Shown here one piece after another: positions 11,640 to 22,293 of a stretch of DNA of 64,000 nt; within the stretch, counting starts at the first letter, position 1, and each line of letters starts with the position of its first letter. The stretch is taken from contig NC_031480.1 in assembly GCF_000006565.2 (NCBI RefSeq), forward strand, positions 4,782,529-4,846,528, written 5' to 3'. This DNA comes from Toxoplasma gondii ME49. Taxonomy: Eukaryota > Apicomplexa > Conoidasida > Eucoccidiorida > Sarcocystidae. Below the pieces are notes generated by a model. That model did not search any database. It saw nothing but the letters and a program-made list of their open reading frames with translations, and had not been told where the DNA came from. Both the position numbers and the translations under genes were made by a program.

Positions 11640-13880
11640 ATCCGCAGTTCTCGTTTCCGAAAACATCGAGAAAGATTCCGCGTTCACGACCTTGCCAAGC
11701 AGCGCCTCTACATGTCTCGCTTCCGGAACGCCTCTACGTATTCCGAACAATCCCGAACATATGCGCATGCATCTCGAGGTGTGGGTCTCTGCGTAGATGC
11801 GTACGTACAAATAGACATCTATGCTTATGTCTATGCCTCTAAGTATATGTATATATATACATACAGATCTTTATCTATATATATATATATATGCGGACGT
11901 ATGTTTTTGAATGCATACCTACATGTGTATGCCTTCGATGTTTTGAAGGACATAACGCCACACAGGCACAAGTGTGCAGAGTTTTCAAGTTCTCGTTTTC
12001 ACGACCAGGTAAAACTCGAGTTCGGGGGAGGTCTTGCCGCGGCCGTCGAGGAGAGCAAAGACGAAGAACATGAGAAAAAAAGGATGGACGGCGCGCATGC
12101 ACTTGCAGGGTGCTTGAATCAAAATATATTCTGCTCGCAGATCCATTGCTGTCATGAGACATGGACGATCGTCAAGTTCATCCCATATACATATTTATGC
12201 ACAGACGGTGGAACTCTGTAGATGTACATATTCGCTTACAGACATTCAGGCATCTCTGTGTGCACTCAAATGCGAATGTATATCTTTATATATATACAAC
12301 TGCATCTGCCAATCTATCTGTAAAGCCATGTATTTATTATCTATCTGTCTATATCTATATATCTATATCTATATATATATATATATATATATGCACACAT
12401 TTTTACGTGTGTATATGAATGGGCGTCTGTTTGGGGTCAGGACGGCGACGGTCTACGCAGAAGCAAATATAGAGGGAACAATGGCGAAGCGGTAAATGAA
12501 ACGCTTCGTCTGTGAGAGCGTTGCGTTCTGCGTTTCCCCTATGCAACTTGGAGTGTAATCCTGAGTTTTCGCCTTGGAGTCGAGCTGAACAGAGTGTATG
12601 TACACCGCATGTGCATGCAGCTGGGAGGGACACCCCGTGTTGAGGGCAGAGAGTCAAAGAGATGTTGCGCGGCATTCGCCTGTTTACAGTCTTCTGCAGA
12701 ACATGCGTTTGCGCCGCTTTGCCACCTTTTCTGTCTCAAATCCGTCGCGCATGCGTCTCGTTTCCATTTCAAAAAAGCGAGTTCGCAAGTGGTCTGCCTG
12801 TGTGCCCCGCGGGGCTGAGGTGTACATACACCCGAAATCGTGCCCCCCTTGGTTCTAGTCGTTTTTCGTCGCAAGCAGGCGAGACTCGGGGAGATGTTTC
12901 CACGCAGAGGACCAAAAACGTTTCGTGGAGCAGCAGTGAGAGAGGGGGAGCCGCTGGGACTTCTTGCGTCACTTTTCTGGACAAAGTTCGAAAGTTGCGA
13001 GTTTCTCCAGGTGCAGAACATTCAGAGTGAATAAGAGAAACATGCCGCGCTTGCCCCTGCAGACACTTCGGACGGCTTCTCGCGCCGGAGTGACAGGAAG
13101 GAAACGCACGGAAGACGTACACATGAAGCTCTCTCTTGCGCGACAGCCGTTTCTCTCCCTTTCCTCTGTAAATCGTTCGCGTACTTCTCTGTTTGGTGCT
13201 GGAAACGCGTTTGGGGGAAGAGGCAAGCGAGAGAAATGCATGCACCCTCTGCGAATGAAACCACATCACCATTCCGCAGACGCTCCAGCGTCCTCTACAC
13301 AGTAGAGAGAGACGAACGAAAACCAGGACAGAAAACAGACTGACGCCGCACCAGAGACGCGCGGATCGCCAGTCACCCTATATGCCGGCTCGCCGGCGAC
13401 ACACTGACTGGCCATGCAGCTGAGCAGCTGACCAAACCCTCACTTTTGCACATTGATAAGAACGCGTTTCGAATAAGAGTCGACCCGACGTAAAATGAAA
13501 CAGTTGAAGAGATCGCCGCAGATCTGCAGCGAAGGCACAAGACGCGATTTCTACGATGGCACACAAATCTTTAAGCTCGCCTGTCCTCTTATGTCCTCTC
13601 CTTCTCTCCTCGCTTCTTTCCTTCTCTTCTCCCTGAATTCCTTCTCTTTCGTCGCTCCTCTTCTTGTCCTTCTCTTTCGAAAGGGGTCTCGTTCCTTGAG
13701 ATCTCTCACTCACTCAGGCCGCGAACGCCAGTGTGAGAGAGAAAAGCAGTTTCGCGACGGCCAGGGAACTCTCTTGTGTTCTCCGCGCGTTGTACGTTTG
13801 GCGCCTTTCTCCGCATTTGCCACAGAAACGGATGCGAAGCGGTGACACGACGAGCGAGCAGTTTGATCAGTTTCGATTCC
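11640..13880. other. Tail-to-tail intergenic region (Lifeguard / phosphodiesterase 3' flanks)
   Basis: No gene is recognised. It contains (TA)n and TATC-type microsatellites at 11836-11893 and 12283-12392, palindromes GTGTATGTACAC near 12595-12606 and GGTGTACATACACC near 12819-12832, and a CT-rich stretch at 13580-13690. Open frames here are short and overlap on both strands. Both neighbouring genes end at this region, so it should hold two polyadenylation sites. Confidence 0.5.
12283..12392. repeat. TATC/TA microsatellite
   Basis: Alternating TATC and TA units, ending in roughly 24 bases of pure TA, seen directly in the intergenic region. Confidence 0.85.
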
Positions 13881-14867
13881 TCAAACGTTTTCAAAGGCGT
13901 CTCGACATAGAGGCACTGACGCCAAGATCCGCCACCTGCCGGCATCCGCGCAGGATCCGACAGACGTCTGGACAACTTCGATGGACGAAACAGAGACGAA
14001 CGTCCCCCGAATCGTCTTCCCGAAGCGCTCGCGCGCCCGCTCGAACCGCTCGAGGAAGGTGTCTGCAGGCGCCAGCTCTGCGTCCGCGTCTTTGGATCCA
14101 GGAAGAGTTCGGTTCGCCGCCTCTTCGGGAGTCTCTTGCTCTTCCGCCGTTGCGTTCAGCAGCTTCGCAAGCGTCGCGCGCCGCTCGAGACTCAGCTGAT
14201 CTGTCTCCGCGTACACCAGACTCACGTGAGGCATGTACGAGGCGTTGTCGCCGCGGTAGGGCAAGTCGAAGGCATCGTAGAGGACCTCGCGCAGAGTCGA
14301 GTGCAGCTCGAAAAGGTCCTCAGGCGAATCGCGGATCCCAGGCTGCTCTGGCGCATGTTTCGCCGACTCCTGCGAGGCCAAGCACGCCTCGGGAGTTGCC
14401 GAGACGCCACAAGCAGAACCTGAGGGCCGTGTGCTCGGGGCAGGCTCGCCCGGTTTCCGGATGCGCGCGTAGATACACTGGAAAGGCCTGTCGCCGCTCT
14501 CGACTTCCGCGACGCGGACGAAGAACGGCTTCCAGACTTTCTTCGGCCTGCGAGGAACTGCAGAGTCCGCGTCCTCGTCTCTGGCGCCTCCAACTGCCTT
14601 CTCGATCAGCGACGTGATCTGTTCCACAGACAGATGCTGGAAACCACCCCCGAGAAGAGTGATGTGTGGAATGAAGTTCGGGGTGTCCAGACACTCCGCC
14701 AAGTCCGCCACCGCGCGCGCAGGAAAAAACGGATAAGAAGAAGAAGGCGGCGCGGAGGGAGAGAAGGGAGACGAAGGGAGAGGAGCGTCAGGATGGAGGC
14801 GCACAGTCAGCCAGAGGGAAATGACGTCGCGGTTCGCCGGCGGCGACGCCGTTGAAGCGGCCGCCAT
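13881..14867 (-). CDS. 2H phosphoesterase, cyclic phosphodiesterase-like (328 aa)
   Basis: Two-histidine phosphoesterases hydrolyse cyclic nucleotide phosphates such as ADP-ribose 1'',2''-cyclic phosphate or 2',3'-cyclic ends of RNA. The single exon begins at ATG 14867 and stops at 13881. The two catalytic motifs are present: H68-I-T70 within FIPHITLLGG and H214-V-S216 within YMPHVSLVYA, each H-x-T/S as the fold requires. The N-terminal segment ISLWLTVRLHP forms the first beta strand, as in plant cyclic phosphodiesterases. Compared with the roughly 180-residue plant enzymes it is longer, because of a Pro/Ser-rich insert at residues 28-47, an inter-motif linker (140-185) and an acidic/Ala-rich insert (230-265). 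No signal peptide is seen, so it is probably cytosolic. It is divergent from the gene starting at 16618. Family call is firm; the exact substrate is not known. Confidence 0.85.
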   Translation of the reverse strand: MAAASTASPPANRDVISLWLTVRLHPDAPLPSSPFSPSAPPSSSYPFFPARAVADLAECLDTPNFIPHITLLGGGFQHLSVEQITSLIEKAVGGARDEDADSAVPRRPKKVWKPFFVRVAEVESGDRPFQCIYARIRKPGEPAPSTRPSGSACGVSATPEACLASQESAKHAPEQPGIRDSPEDLFELHSTLREVLYDAFDLPYRGDNASYMPHVSLVYAETDQLSLERRATLAKLLNATAEEQETPEEAANRTLPGSKDADAELAPADTFLERFERARERFGKTIRGTFVSVSSIEVVQTSVGSCADAGRWRILASVPLCRDAFENV

Positions 14868-16617
14868 TATACGCAGCAGAGAGTGGAGAGAAACGCGCAG
14901 GAGCGAAGAGAGAGAGTCACCACAGGCGGAAGGTGCCGCTCGCAGGTCGTTCTGGGCGTCACACTGACTTCAAGAAATGCGTAGCACTGACTCGTCGACA
15001 GGCAACGCTGCAGCACAGGAGTGCAGTTCAGACGTGGATAGCTCGGCGTAGCGCGAGAGAAGAAGAGAAGACGGACCGGGGAAAAAGGGACGCCCAGAAA
15101 CCGCAGAGACGAAGAGGAACACTGGAGCAGAAGAGACCTGCTCCCCGACCGCGAGGACGTTGCGAAGCTACTAGCCGAGAGATGACACGCATGCAAAAGA
15201 CAGAAAAAGCCTTTGGTTTCTGAAAACATGGAAAACTCCTCCAGTTTTCGCCAACGAAAGGACAGCCGGAACAGAGAAACTGTGAAGCGAGAGAGAGAAA
15301 ACAGGCTTTCTTCTCCAGCTCCCGTCGCTCTCGCTCGCTCGCTCTCGAGGTGGATCTTTAGAAAAAACGCACGACTTCAGGAGACGTCTCCCCCGTTGTG
15401 TTCGCCTTTTTGTCGAGTCGAGGAATACTCGAAAACGAAGAGGTGACAACAAGAGAAGGCACAGGGACCGAGAACAGAGAGAAGCAAATCGTTCGCTTGT
15501 TCGCAGCAGCGACCGCCGCGCGCTGGAAGTAGAATTTTTTTCTGCGAAGAGCTCGCATGCACTGGATGGGCATGGGGAATGAACGTTTCCGCGACTTCCC
15601 TTTAAACGGGTCGCGCCTTTCTCTTCCTTTCTCTTTCAATCTCTTCTTCTCTTTCGCTTTGACGCGTGAAAAACCTCTTTCTTTCTGTGGACCATGGTCT
15701 GTAGGTCTCCTGTCTCCTTCCTCTCTCTCTGTCTCCGCTTCCGTCGGGGACGGAGCTAGAGCTAGACAGGCGACACACTTCAAGTTCCATCTGCTTTCTC
15801 GCACCTGCAAAAGTCTTTTTTCTTTGTCTAAGGCGAAGCACAACTTTTTCTCGTCTCCCATGCCAGTCTGCAAGCGTCCTGAACCATCGACACACAGAGA
15901 AAGAGAGGAAAAACAAGGAAAAACAAGCTTCCCCTCCAGTTCGGCCGCCCTCGAAAACCCCAGCCGGGTGTACCTACACCTCGTGAATCTGCACACAACT
16001 CTTCACCTGTACAGGCACTTACGCGCATGTCTATTTGCTTTGGTTCCGGACTTTGCTTCACAACGCTTGCCACCACGCTGGCAGAGATCCCTGTCGCATT
16101 CGACTCCTTTTTCTTCTCTCCTTGTCTCTGCCGTCTGAATGCTCAGCTGTCCATTTCTCTTTCTCGCCCGTTGCCCCGGAGAGAGCAGCGGTGAGCCTCC
16201 TCGCTGCTCTCCTCTCATGGCGAGAAGAGAAGGAAAGCGAGAGGAACAGAGAGAACCGCGCTAAGAAAGGGGAGTCTGTTTTTCTCCTCTTGTTTCATTT
16301 GTGAGGTCGCCGTCTGAGGACGTCGAAGCCGCACACAGACAGGGAAACAGACAGCCTCTCTGCCGCTTACTGTTGAACTTATTCCCCGTTTTTTAAAAAT
16401 TGTACGCAATGATTCTTGTGCTCCAATCGCTGACGGCAATGCGCCCGATCGTCAGAGAGTGAAGAGAACTCGGCGACTTCTTCTCTTCTTGTTTTTTCGC
16501 CTTCGCCTCGCGCTCTTCTCCTCCGCTTCCTCCTTTTCTCCACTTGTGTTGCCTCTTTCTTCTCCTCTTCTTACGTCTCCGTCTGTTCCTCTCACTTCTT
16601 CTTGTGCGGCTTTCGCC
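14868..16617. promoter_or_regulatory. Divergent promoter region between the phosphodiesterase gene and the 16.6-kb gene
   Basis: The start codons at 14867 (minus) and 16618 (plus) place two promoters here. The left half is purine-rich and the right half CT-rich on the plus strand, consistent with CT-rich leaders reading outward in both directions. A GGTGTA-type palindrome, GGGTGTACCTACACCT, lies at about 15966-15981. Open frames of up to 212 codons run through it in both directions with mutually exclusive low-complexity products, so none is called. Confidence 0.45.
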
Positions 16618-19600
16618 ATGGCGCCTTTTCCGCGAGGAATCGTGAAGCCTCGTAGCGCCAAAGTGAGGGCGATTCTGAACCTTTCCGTGGAGCAGCGACA
16701 ACCGAATCCGCTCCGCGCGCCTCGGAAGAGCCTCCTCGATCCGCCTCCCTGCGTTGCGCCGCTGGAGAAGGGGAATCCAAAACTGGACAGACAGTTCGAC
16801 ACCCTCAACCGGAGTGTACGCGAGGACGCAGAAAGGAAAAACGCGAGGATGCAGAGGGGAAAAACGGGGGAACAGACAAGGACTGAAAGTGAACAGGCGG
16901 GGAAAGCATCCAATGGACGGAACACAGAGAAGAACGGACTGCTGGAGAAACACAGGCGGTGGTTGCTTTCGGCGTCGTGCAGACTGAAAAAGCACTGAAA
17001 AAAGAGAATCCTCTCGTTTTTCTTTGTTGTTTTGCTAACAGTGTGAAGTTGTTGTGATCCACTACGTTCCGTGATACTTTGAAAGAGGACTGCATGAGGC
17101 CATCGTCACCGGTACAAGTCTGTCTCTCGATTGTACCTTTTTCCTCAAGATGTCGGTAACTGCTGGGAGGGTGCCGAGCTGTTTTTCTTCAGCGTCGTTT
17201 CTTTCTGTCACTTTCTGTCACAAGCTGCTGCCTCTTTTCTTTGGTTCGCTCTCGCTCGAGGAGCTGTCGATTGTCTTCTTCTCCTGCTTTGTGTACTTCG
17301 TCCTTGTGTCTCTCTCTTTCTGCGTCCTCTCGCCTCCATTCGGTTCCTTCCGCTTCGTTGTCGTTCTCTCTAGCGCTCTCGCCGTGTCTCCGTCCGTCGC
17401 TCTGAGCACTGGTGTTCGCTTCTTCCGTCTCGCACCGCCTTCTCTTCTTCTCGCATCGCCGTCTCTTCTTCTCGCATCGCCTTCTCTTCTTCTCGCATCG
17501 CCTTCTCTTCTTCTCTCTCGTCTTCCTCCAGATCACAGGTTTTCGAAAATACAAGGCCCCCCACACCACCGCCCCACGTGTGGTTCGAGACCGAGACGAA
17601 ACGAACTTCCATGAGATGCTCGGCAAATTTCGCTTCGACCTCCAAGGCTCTTTCAAAGGTTGGTCCACTCGAAGGGAAGTCGCTCGGCGCCTCGTCCTTG
17701 GCTTTCCGCCCATATGGCGCGTCTCGAGCAGTCTCTCTCTGAACGGTTCTGCGGTGCGATGCAGCTGTTGCCTTTCGCCGAGATGGTTCGGGACCCTGTG
17801 CGACGACGCGATGGGACGTTTGCCTCTCTGGAGCCTTCTGCGTCTGTCTCTCTCCCTTCGCGCTGTCTGGCGCGCCCTCTGTGTCGTGCTGCAGCTCTCT
17901 CCTTCTCCTCTTTCTTCTTCGTTGGCTGCTTCTCTCGGTCGTTGCTCCCCTCGTTTCCCTCCTCGTATTCTTTCTTCCTTCTGAGCGATCTTCGAGAAGC
18001 CGTCGATGTTGTGTCTCAGAGAACGGCGACATGCTGCGAGACAGTCTCCTCCAAGTTGGCCGCGACCTCTTTCTCGTCGGCTGGGTGAAGTGTAGAAGTC
18101 GATTTGCCACTGGACATGTAAGTTTTCGAAGTCCTTCTTCCCTCTCTTCTCTCTTTCGTCTCTCTCGTCCTCGGTACACAGTTTCCTCTTTCCTGGGTCC
18201 CGTCGGTTTCTCCTCATCGTCTTCGGCGCTCTCGGTGTCTTCGTTTCTTCCTTCTTCTCCCGCGTTTTCCTCTGTTCTACACGTCGTCGCCTCGTTCTTC
18301 TCCTCTGTGCGTCTCTGCTCGGTGTTGTCTTTCTTCCTTCTCGGTCTTCTTCTCTTTCGAGTCGTTCTCCTCTGCGTTCTGCCGTCGTCTGCGGGTGACT
18401 CGGCCGTTCCACTGGTCGTGAAGTTCGACTCTTCTTTGTCCTCAAAAAAGCAGCTTCTCGGCTGGCAGGCTGCACGCGCTCTGCTCTCTCTCCTGCTCCA
18501 CCGTGCAGCCCTCACACGGTGTCTTCTCGCGCGTCCAAAGAGGACCAAAGAGGACCTTTCCGTTTTCAAATCTCCCGGATCTGGCGCAGCAAGCGGCTCG
18601 ACGCAGTCCGTTCGGTGTTCGAGAAGCAGGCAAACACAAGAGCAGAACTGCTTCCTTCTCTTTTTCCGGGTGCCGCTGCACTGCGCATGCACTGCTCGCG
18701 ACGTCTGCTCGCAGACAGAGTCTCTTTGCGGCCGTTGACTCACATCGCTTTGCCGATCTTTGTCCAGACTCACATGTCTGCATGTCCGTGTCTCCGCGTC
18801 TACTGCAGTTCACTCATCTCTGCATGCCTGGTGCTTCTCCGCATGCACACCTTCAGATGCATGTTTGGAACTGTCTCTGTAGCCGAGTACCCTCGTGAGT
18901 GAGTGCGAGTCTGTTTCGAGAGACGCAACTGCGTTAGCATTGCGGCTTTTCTATGCTCGGCGGAGTGTCGGCGACCTTCGCCTGTGCGCTCTGCTGTTCT
19001 TCGCTTGCCGTTCTTCGCTTGCCGTTCTTCGCTTTTCACCGCTTTCGTCGCGGTCTGCCTGGGGATGCTGTGCAGATTCAAGGAGATGTGCATGCCCTCT
19101 CGTACATGCGCCGCTACCTCGAGAAGCATGTCGACGAAAGCGTATCGTCGGTTCGCTTTTACGAGGAGAATTTCGGGATGCCGCTTCTCGAATACGAGTA
19201 AGTGACCTGGTCAGATTCCGGTTTCTCGAACTCTGTGTTGATCTCCGTTCTCTCTTTGTGTCTCTGTGTCTGGCTTGCCAGTCACTTCCATGTCTCTGTT
19301 TCTCTTCCCGCGCCTGTCTTTCGCGAGCCTCTTTTTCGACGACGCGCCCAGCTTGCGCCGTTTTTGCCTCTCGGTTTCTTGGCGCGCTGTTTCTCTCGAA
19401 ATGCTTCGACGCCTCGTCTCTAATGACGCTCGACGCGAGTGTTCTCTGTGTCTCCCTGACTTCTGGGCGCGCTGTTTTCTCTCTTGGAGATTTGCCCACC
19501 TGGTCTTCGTCGAAGCGGACCCAACGGAACGAGCTGCCGACAGCCGTGAACTTCGACGTCTTTCTCTTTCTCGTTCCGCCTCTCCGCCGCGTTCCCAGAC

Positions 19601-20210
19601 AACTGTCTAGACACCGTGGAAGTGTGCAGTTTTCTTCTCTCAACTTTCTCGGTCAACGCGCGGGCTACTACAGCGAGCAGCGCTCTCAGTGCTCCCCTGT
19701 TTCCCTTCAAAATCGAGTCTTCGCGTCCAGCTCAGCTCTGCATGCACAGGTGCGCAATTCGCGCATGCAGCGCGCCTCGGCCCTCATGCACTCGTCCGTT
19801 TCTGGACTTTCTGCTCTTTTGCATGCAGACGACTGAGCGCCGTCAATGACTTCCGCGCCCCAGGAAAAAAACAGCAACATGCTCTCAGGGTACGAGTTTC
19901 ACACGGTCACAAATTTCAACTTCCTATCGCTTTTCGCCAAGCTTTCGTTTGCTCTATCTGCTTCCAGTTGCCGAGTCTCTCCCATTTGCTTCTTCTGTCG
20001 CACGCGTTGTAGGCCTGCCTCTATGGCGACGCAGACATACGCTGAGGGTGTTCTCGCGATTGCCTTCAGCTTCGTCTTCTTCCTCTTTCTGTCTCTCGTC
20101 TTCTTTAGGCTGCAGAGAAGAACAAGGCAAAAAAACTCGAACAAGAGAGTCTTCGTCACGCGCAGGAGTTGGAGCGCTTCTACGAGGAAAATTGCATCCG
20201 AAATTACTAA
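16618..20210 (+). CDS. Basic conserved-looking protein of unknown function (235 aa, six exons)
   Basis: I do not recognise the family. Exons: 16618-16815, 17532-17658, 18020-18117, 19076-19197, 19829-19889 and 20109-20210. All introns have AG/GT borders (two donors are GTAAGT) and phases 0,1,0,2,0 close to 235 residues. The N-terminal 65 residues are Pro/Arg-rich without a membrane segment (starts MAPFPRGIVKPRSAKVRAI). Residues 67-110 are basic (ITGFRKYKAP). The middle is helical (MLRDSLLQVGRDLFLVGW and ALSYMRRYLEKHVDESV). The C-terminal 55 residues are strongly charged and probably coiled coil. The hexapeptide RFYEEN occurs twice, at the end of the central helix and near the C-terminus. A basic N-terminus and charged tail would suit an organellar ribosomal or complex subunit, but that is only a guess. 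Exon 5 (61 bases) rests on phase and splice sites alone. Confidence 0.7.
17440..17523. repeat. 21-bp CT-rich tandem repeat at an intron 3' end
   Basis: About four copies of a 21-base unit (core TTCTTCTCGCATCGCC) sit directly before the acceptor of exon 2 (17531) in the gene at 16618-20210, where they serve as polypyrimidine tract. Confidence 0.85.
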
Positions 20211-20338
20211 ATGAAGAAACGAAAAAAGGCGCCAAGAAATATCTACAGACGCACCTCTATACTTATATATCTACCTTGTATGGAAACAATGCTGCTCATC
20301 GATCCGAATATAAGACTTTTATCTGAAACATGTGTGTG

Positions 20339-20340
<2 letters not shown>

Positions 20341-20385
<45 letters not shown>
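20341..20385. repeat. (TA)n microsatellite
   Basis: An uninterrupted TA run of about 44 bases, about 130 bases downstream of the stop codon at 20210. Confidence 0.95.
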
Positions 20386-20387
<2 letters not shown>

Positions 20388-20711
20388 TATATATGTATTT
20401 GCTCATACGCTGTCAGCTGTTTTTTCTGTTAAAAAATAACTCTGTTTCGGACCCTCTTCCGTTACCGTCGCCTTTGCTTCTCTCCTTTGTAACCTGCCTT
20501 TTCGAAGCTGACGCGGGTGTGTTCGTCTTTCTCGTCCTCTCCCTGCCTCCCTTGTGTGCCGTCCTTCTCTCTTTTTAAGGTTTCTGGTCGTTTTTCCATC
20601 TCGCTTTCTTCTCGTTTCAACAAATACGGATACCTCGCGAAACCGTCAGACAGCTCAAATGTCCAACGTCGTCAAACCGCTCTTCTCTGTATGTTTCGGC
20701 CCACCTCACGC

Positions 20712-20762
20712 GCATGCTGTTCGAATGCATGCAGATCAAGTGCATGCATTCGAACAGCATGC
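20712..20762. repeat. Perfect 22-bp inverted repeat with 7-base loop
   Basis: The left arm 20712-20733 and right arm 20741-20762 are exact reverse complements, separated by GATCAAG. Each arm contains GCATGC at its outer end and TGCATGCA at its inner end. Two further TGCATGCA motifs in direct repeats follow within 50 bases. It could fold as a strong hairpin in DNA or RNA, or act as paired sites for an AP2-type factor. It may be part of the 3' untranslated region of the upstream gene. Confidence 0.9.
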
Positions 20763-22293
20763 CTCAAAACTGCATGCACCTCAGCCGCGCGTGCGTCAAA
20801 ACTGCATGCAGTGGAGTGCTTGACGACAAATTTTGCCTTCTTTCAAGGGAGGAGAACACCGTGACCGCGAGGAGACAGAGAGAGCGAAGCGCCATGGTTT
20901 TTCTTGAGTAGCAGAAAAACGTTCTCTCAATGCACCGGGGGTTGTGTGTGTATAGACACTCGGGAACACACTTTCGAGAAGCGAAAAACATTTCTGCTGC
21001 TTGACTTGCGTGGTTCGTCCCGCAGTGCACAAAGTGCAGGTGAGTAGGCATCCTGCTTTATTTTAGCATTGGTAGATTTGTATAACTTTTTTGGGAGTGT
21101 CTACGACGCCTGGGCCTGGTGGTGCAGATCTTGCAGACGTTTGTTTCCAGATCCAAGTTGTTTCTTTGACAGCGGCAGACGTAAAACCGTCACGATCGTT
21201 GCTCCAGTTTTTTTTGAGACGTTCTAACTGCGAGCCGCGAAGAGCGCAGAGAGACGACCAGTACTCTTCTGCGCTGAGAAAAGAGCAAATCTGTGTCTTG
21301 TAGAAACAGAGAGGGGGAAATAGGGAGAAAGGTGAGTTCATCGAGGAGCAATCGCACCCCCGACGGACAGCGGCTTCTTTCTCCCCCCCGACAACTCTGG
21401 GGAGGTAGGCGGTAGCCGCCAGAGCCGAGAGAGGAATCGCATGTTTCGCAAAATTCTGCAGCTTCTGTTTGTGCACCGCATGCAACGCCATCTCGATGCA
21501 GCCGCACAAGACACTTTCCCTTGAAACGTATTTTAATTTTCTTTCTGAGACTCTCGACCAGAGTCACGCGACAGAGAATGTCTCAGTGGAAGCGACGCGT
21601 GAAGAGTGAGACTCGAAACGAAAGGTACACTGAGAAGAACGAAGACGGAAGCGAACGAGAGCCGAAGAAACGGGAAGACATCCAGGAGTCACAACAAAGA
21701 GAAACACAGAAACATGAGGGCGGCGCAGCCGCAAACACCTGTAAAGCCTATGGAAGAAAGCGGCAAGTGGATAAAAAAGAAAAATTTCGACGAGACCGTG
21801 GCAACGCGACAGACCAAACGCACGCCGTAGCAAAGTGGTGAACAGAGTCGATGTGAGAAAAAAAACAACTTTCTTTCCTCAGCGTACGTTCCTTTCCCTT
21901 GCTTGAACGACATCTTGAAACGCGCGTTTCCCTCATGTGAGAGCTGCGCCGATGCTACATTTGAATGAGCCAGGTGAGGCATCGGCCGCGAAAGAGACTT
22001 CTGCTTCGCAAGCGGCCAACATGTTGACAACAGGTTCTGTGTGTGGAGCTAAGAGACTCGAAAAGCTGCAGCGGGTAAACACAGACCTCGACCCGGTGCA
22101 GTGCGCCGACACCTCCTAGCGGAAGAAACATTTGAAGTACACAACGCATCCTGTCTCTCTGAAGCTGCGCGGCGGACGCTCCACGCGCCAGTCGCTGTGT
22201 GAAGGATGAAACAGTCGTGGACCAAACGTTCAACGGGAGAGAGACGAAGAGATTTCTCTTGGGCTGCATGCACGCGCCGACAAACGCACGAAC

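Larger units (their letters stand above)
20211..22293. other. Tail-to-tail intergenic region with TGCATGC cluster
   Basis: It lies between the stop codons at 20210 (plus) and 22294 (minus). It holds a (TA)n array at 20341-20385, the inverted repeat at 20712-20762, two direct repeats of TCAAAACTGCATGCA at 20764 and 20796, and a GTGTATAGACACT palindrome near 20949. No open frame resembles a protein family. Confidence 0.5.

Noticed and set aside
17189..18773. Two minus-strand open frames of 428 and 467 codons
   Set aside because: They are antisense to CT-rich introns and exons of the 235-aa gene, and their products are almost only Arg/Glu/Lys, as expected from reading GA-rich DNA.
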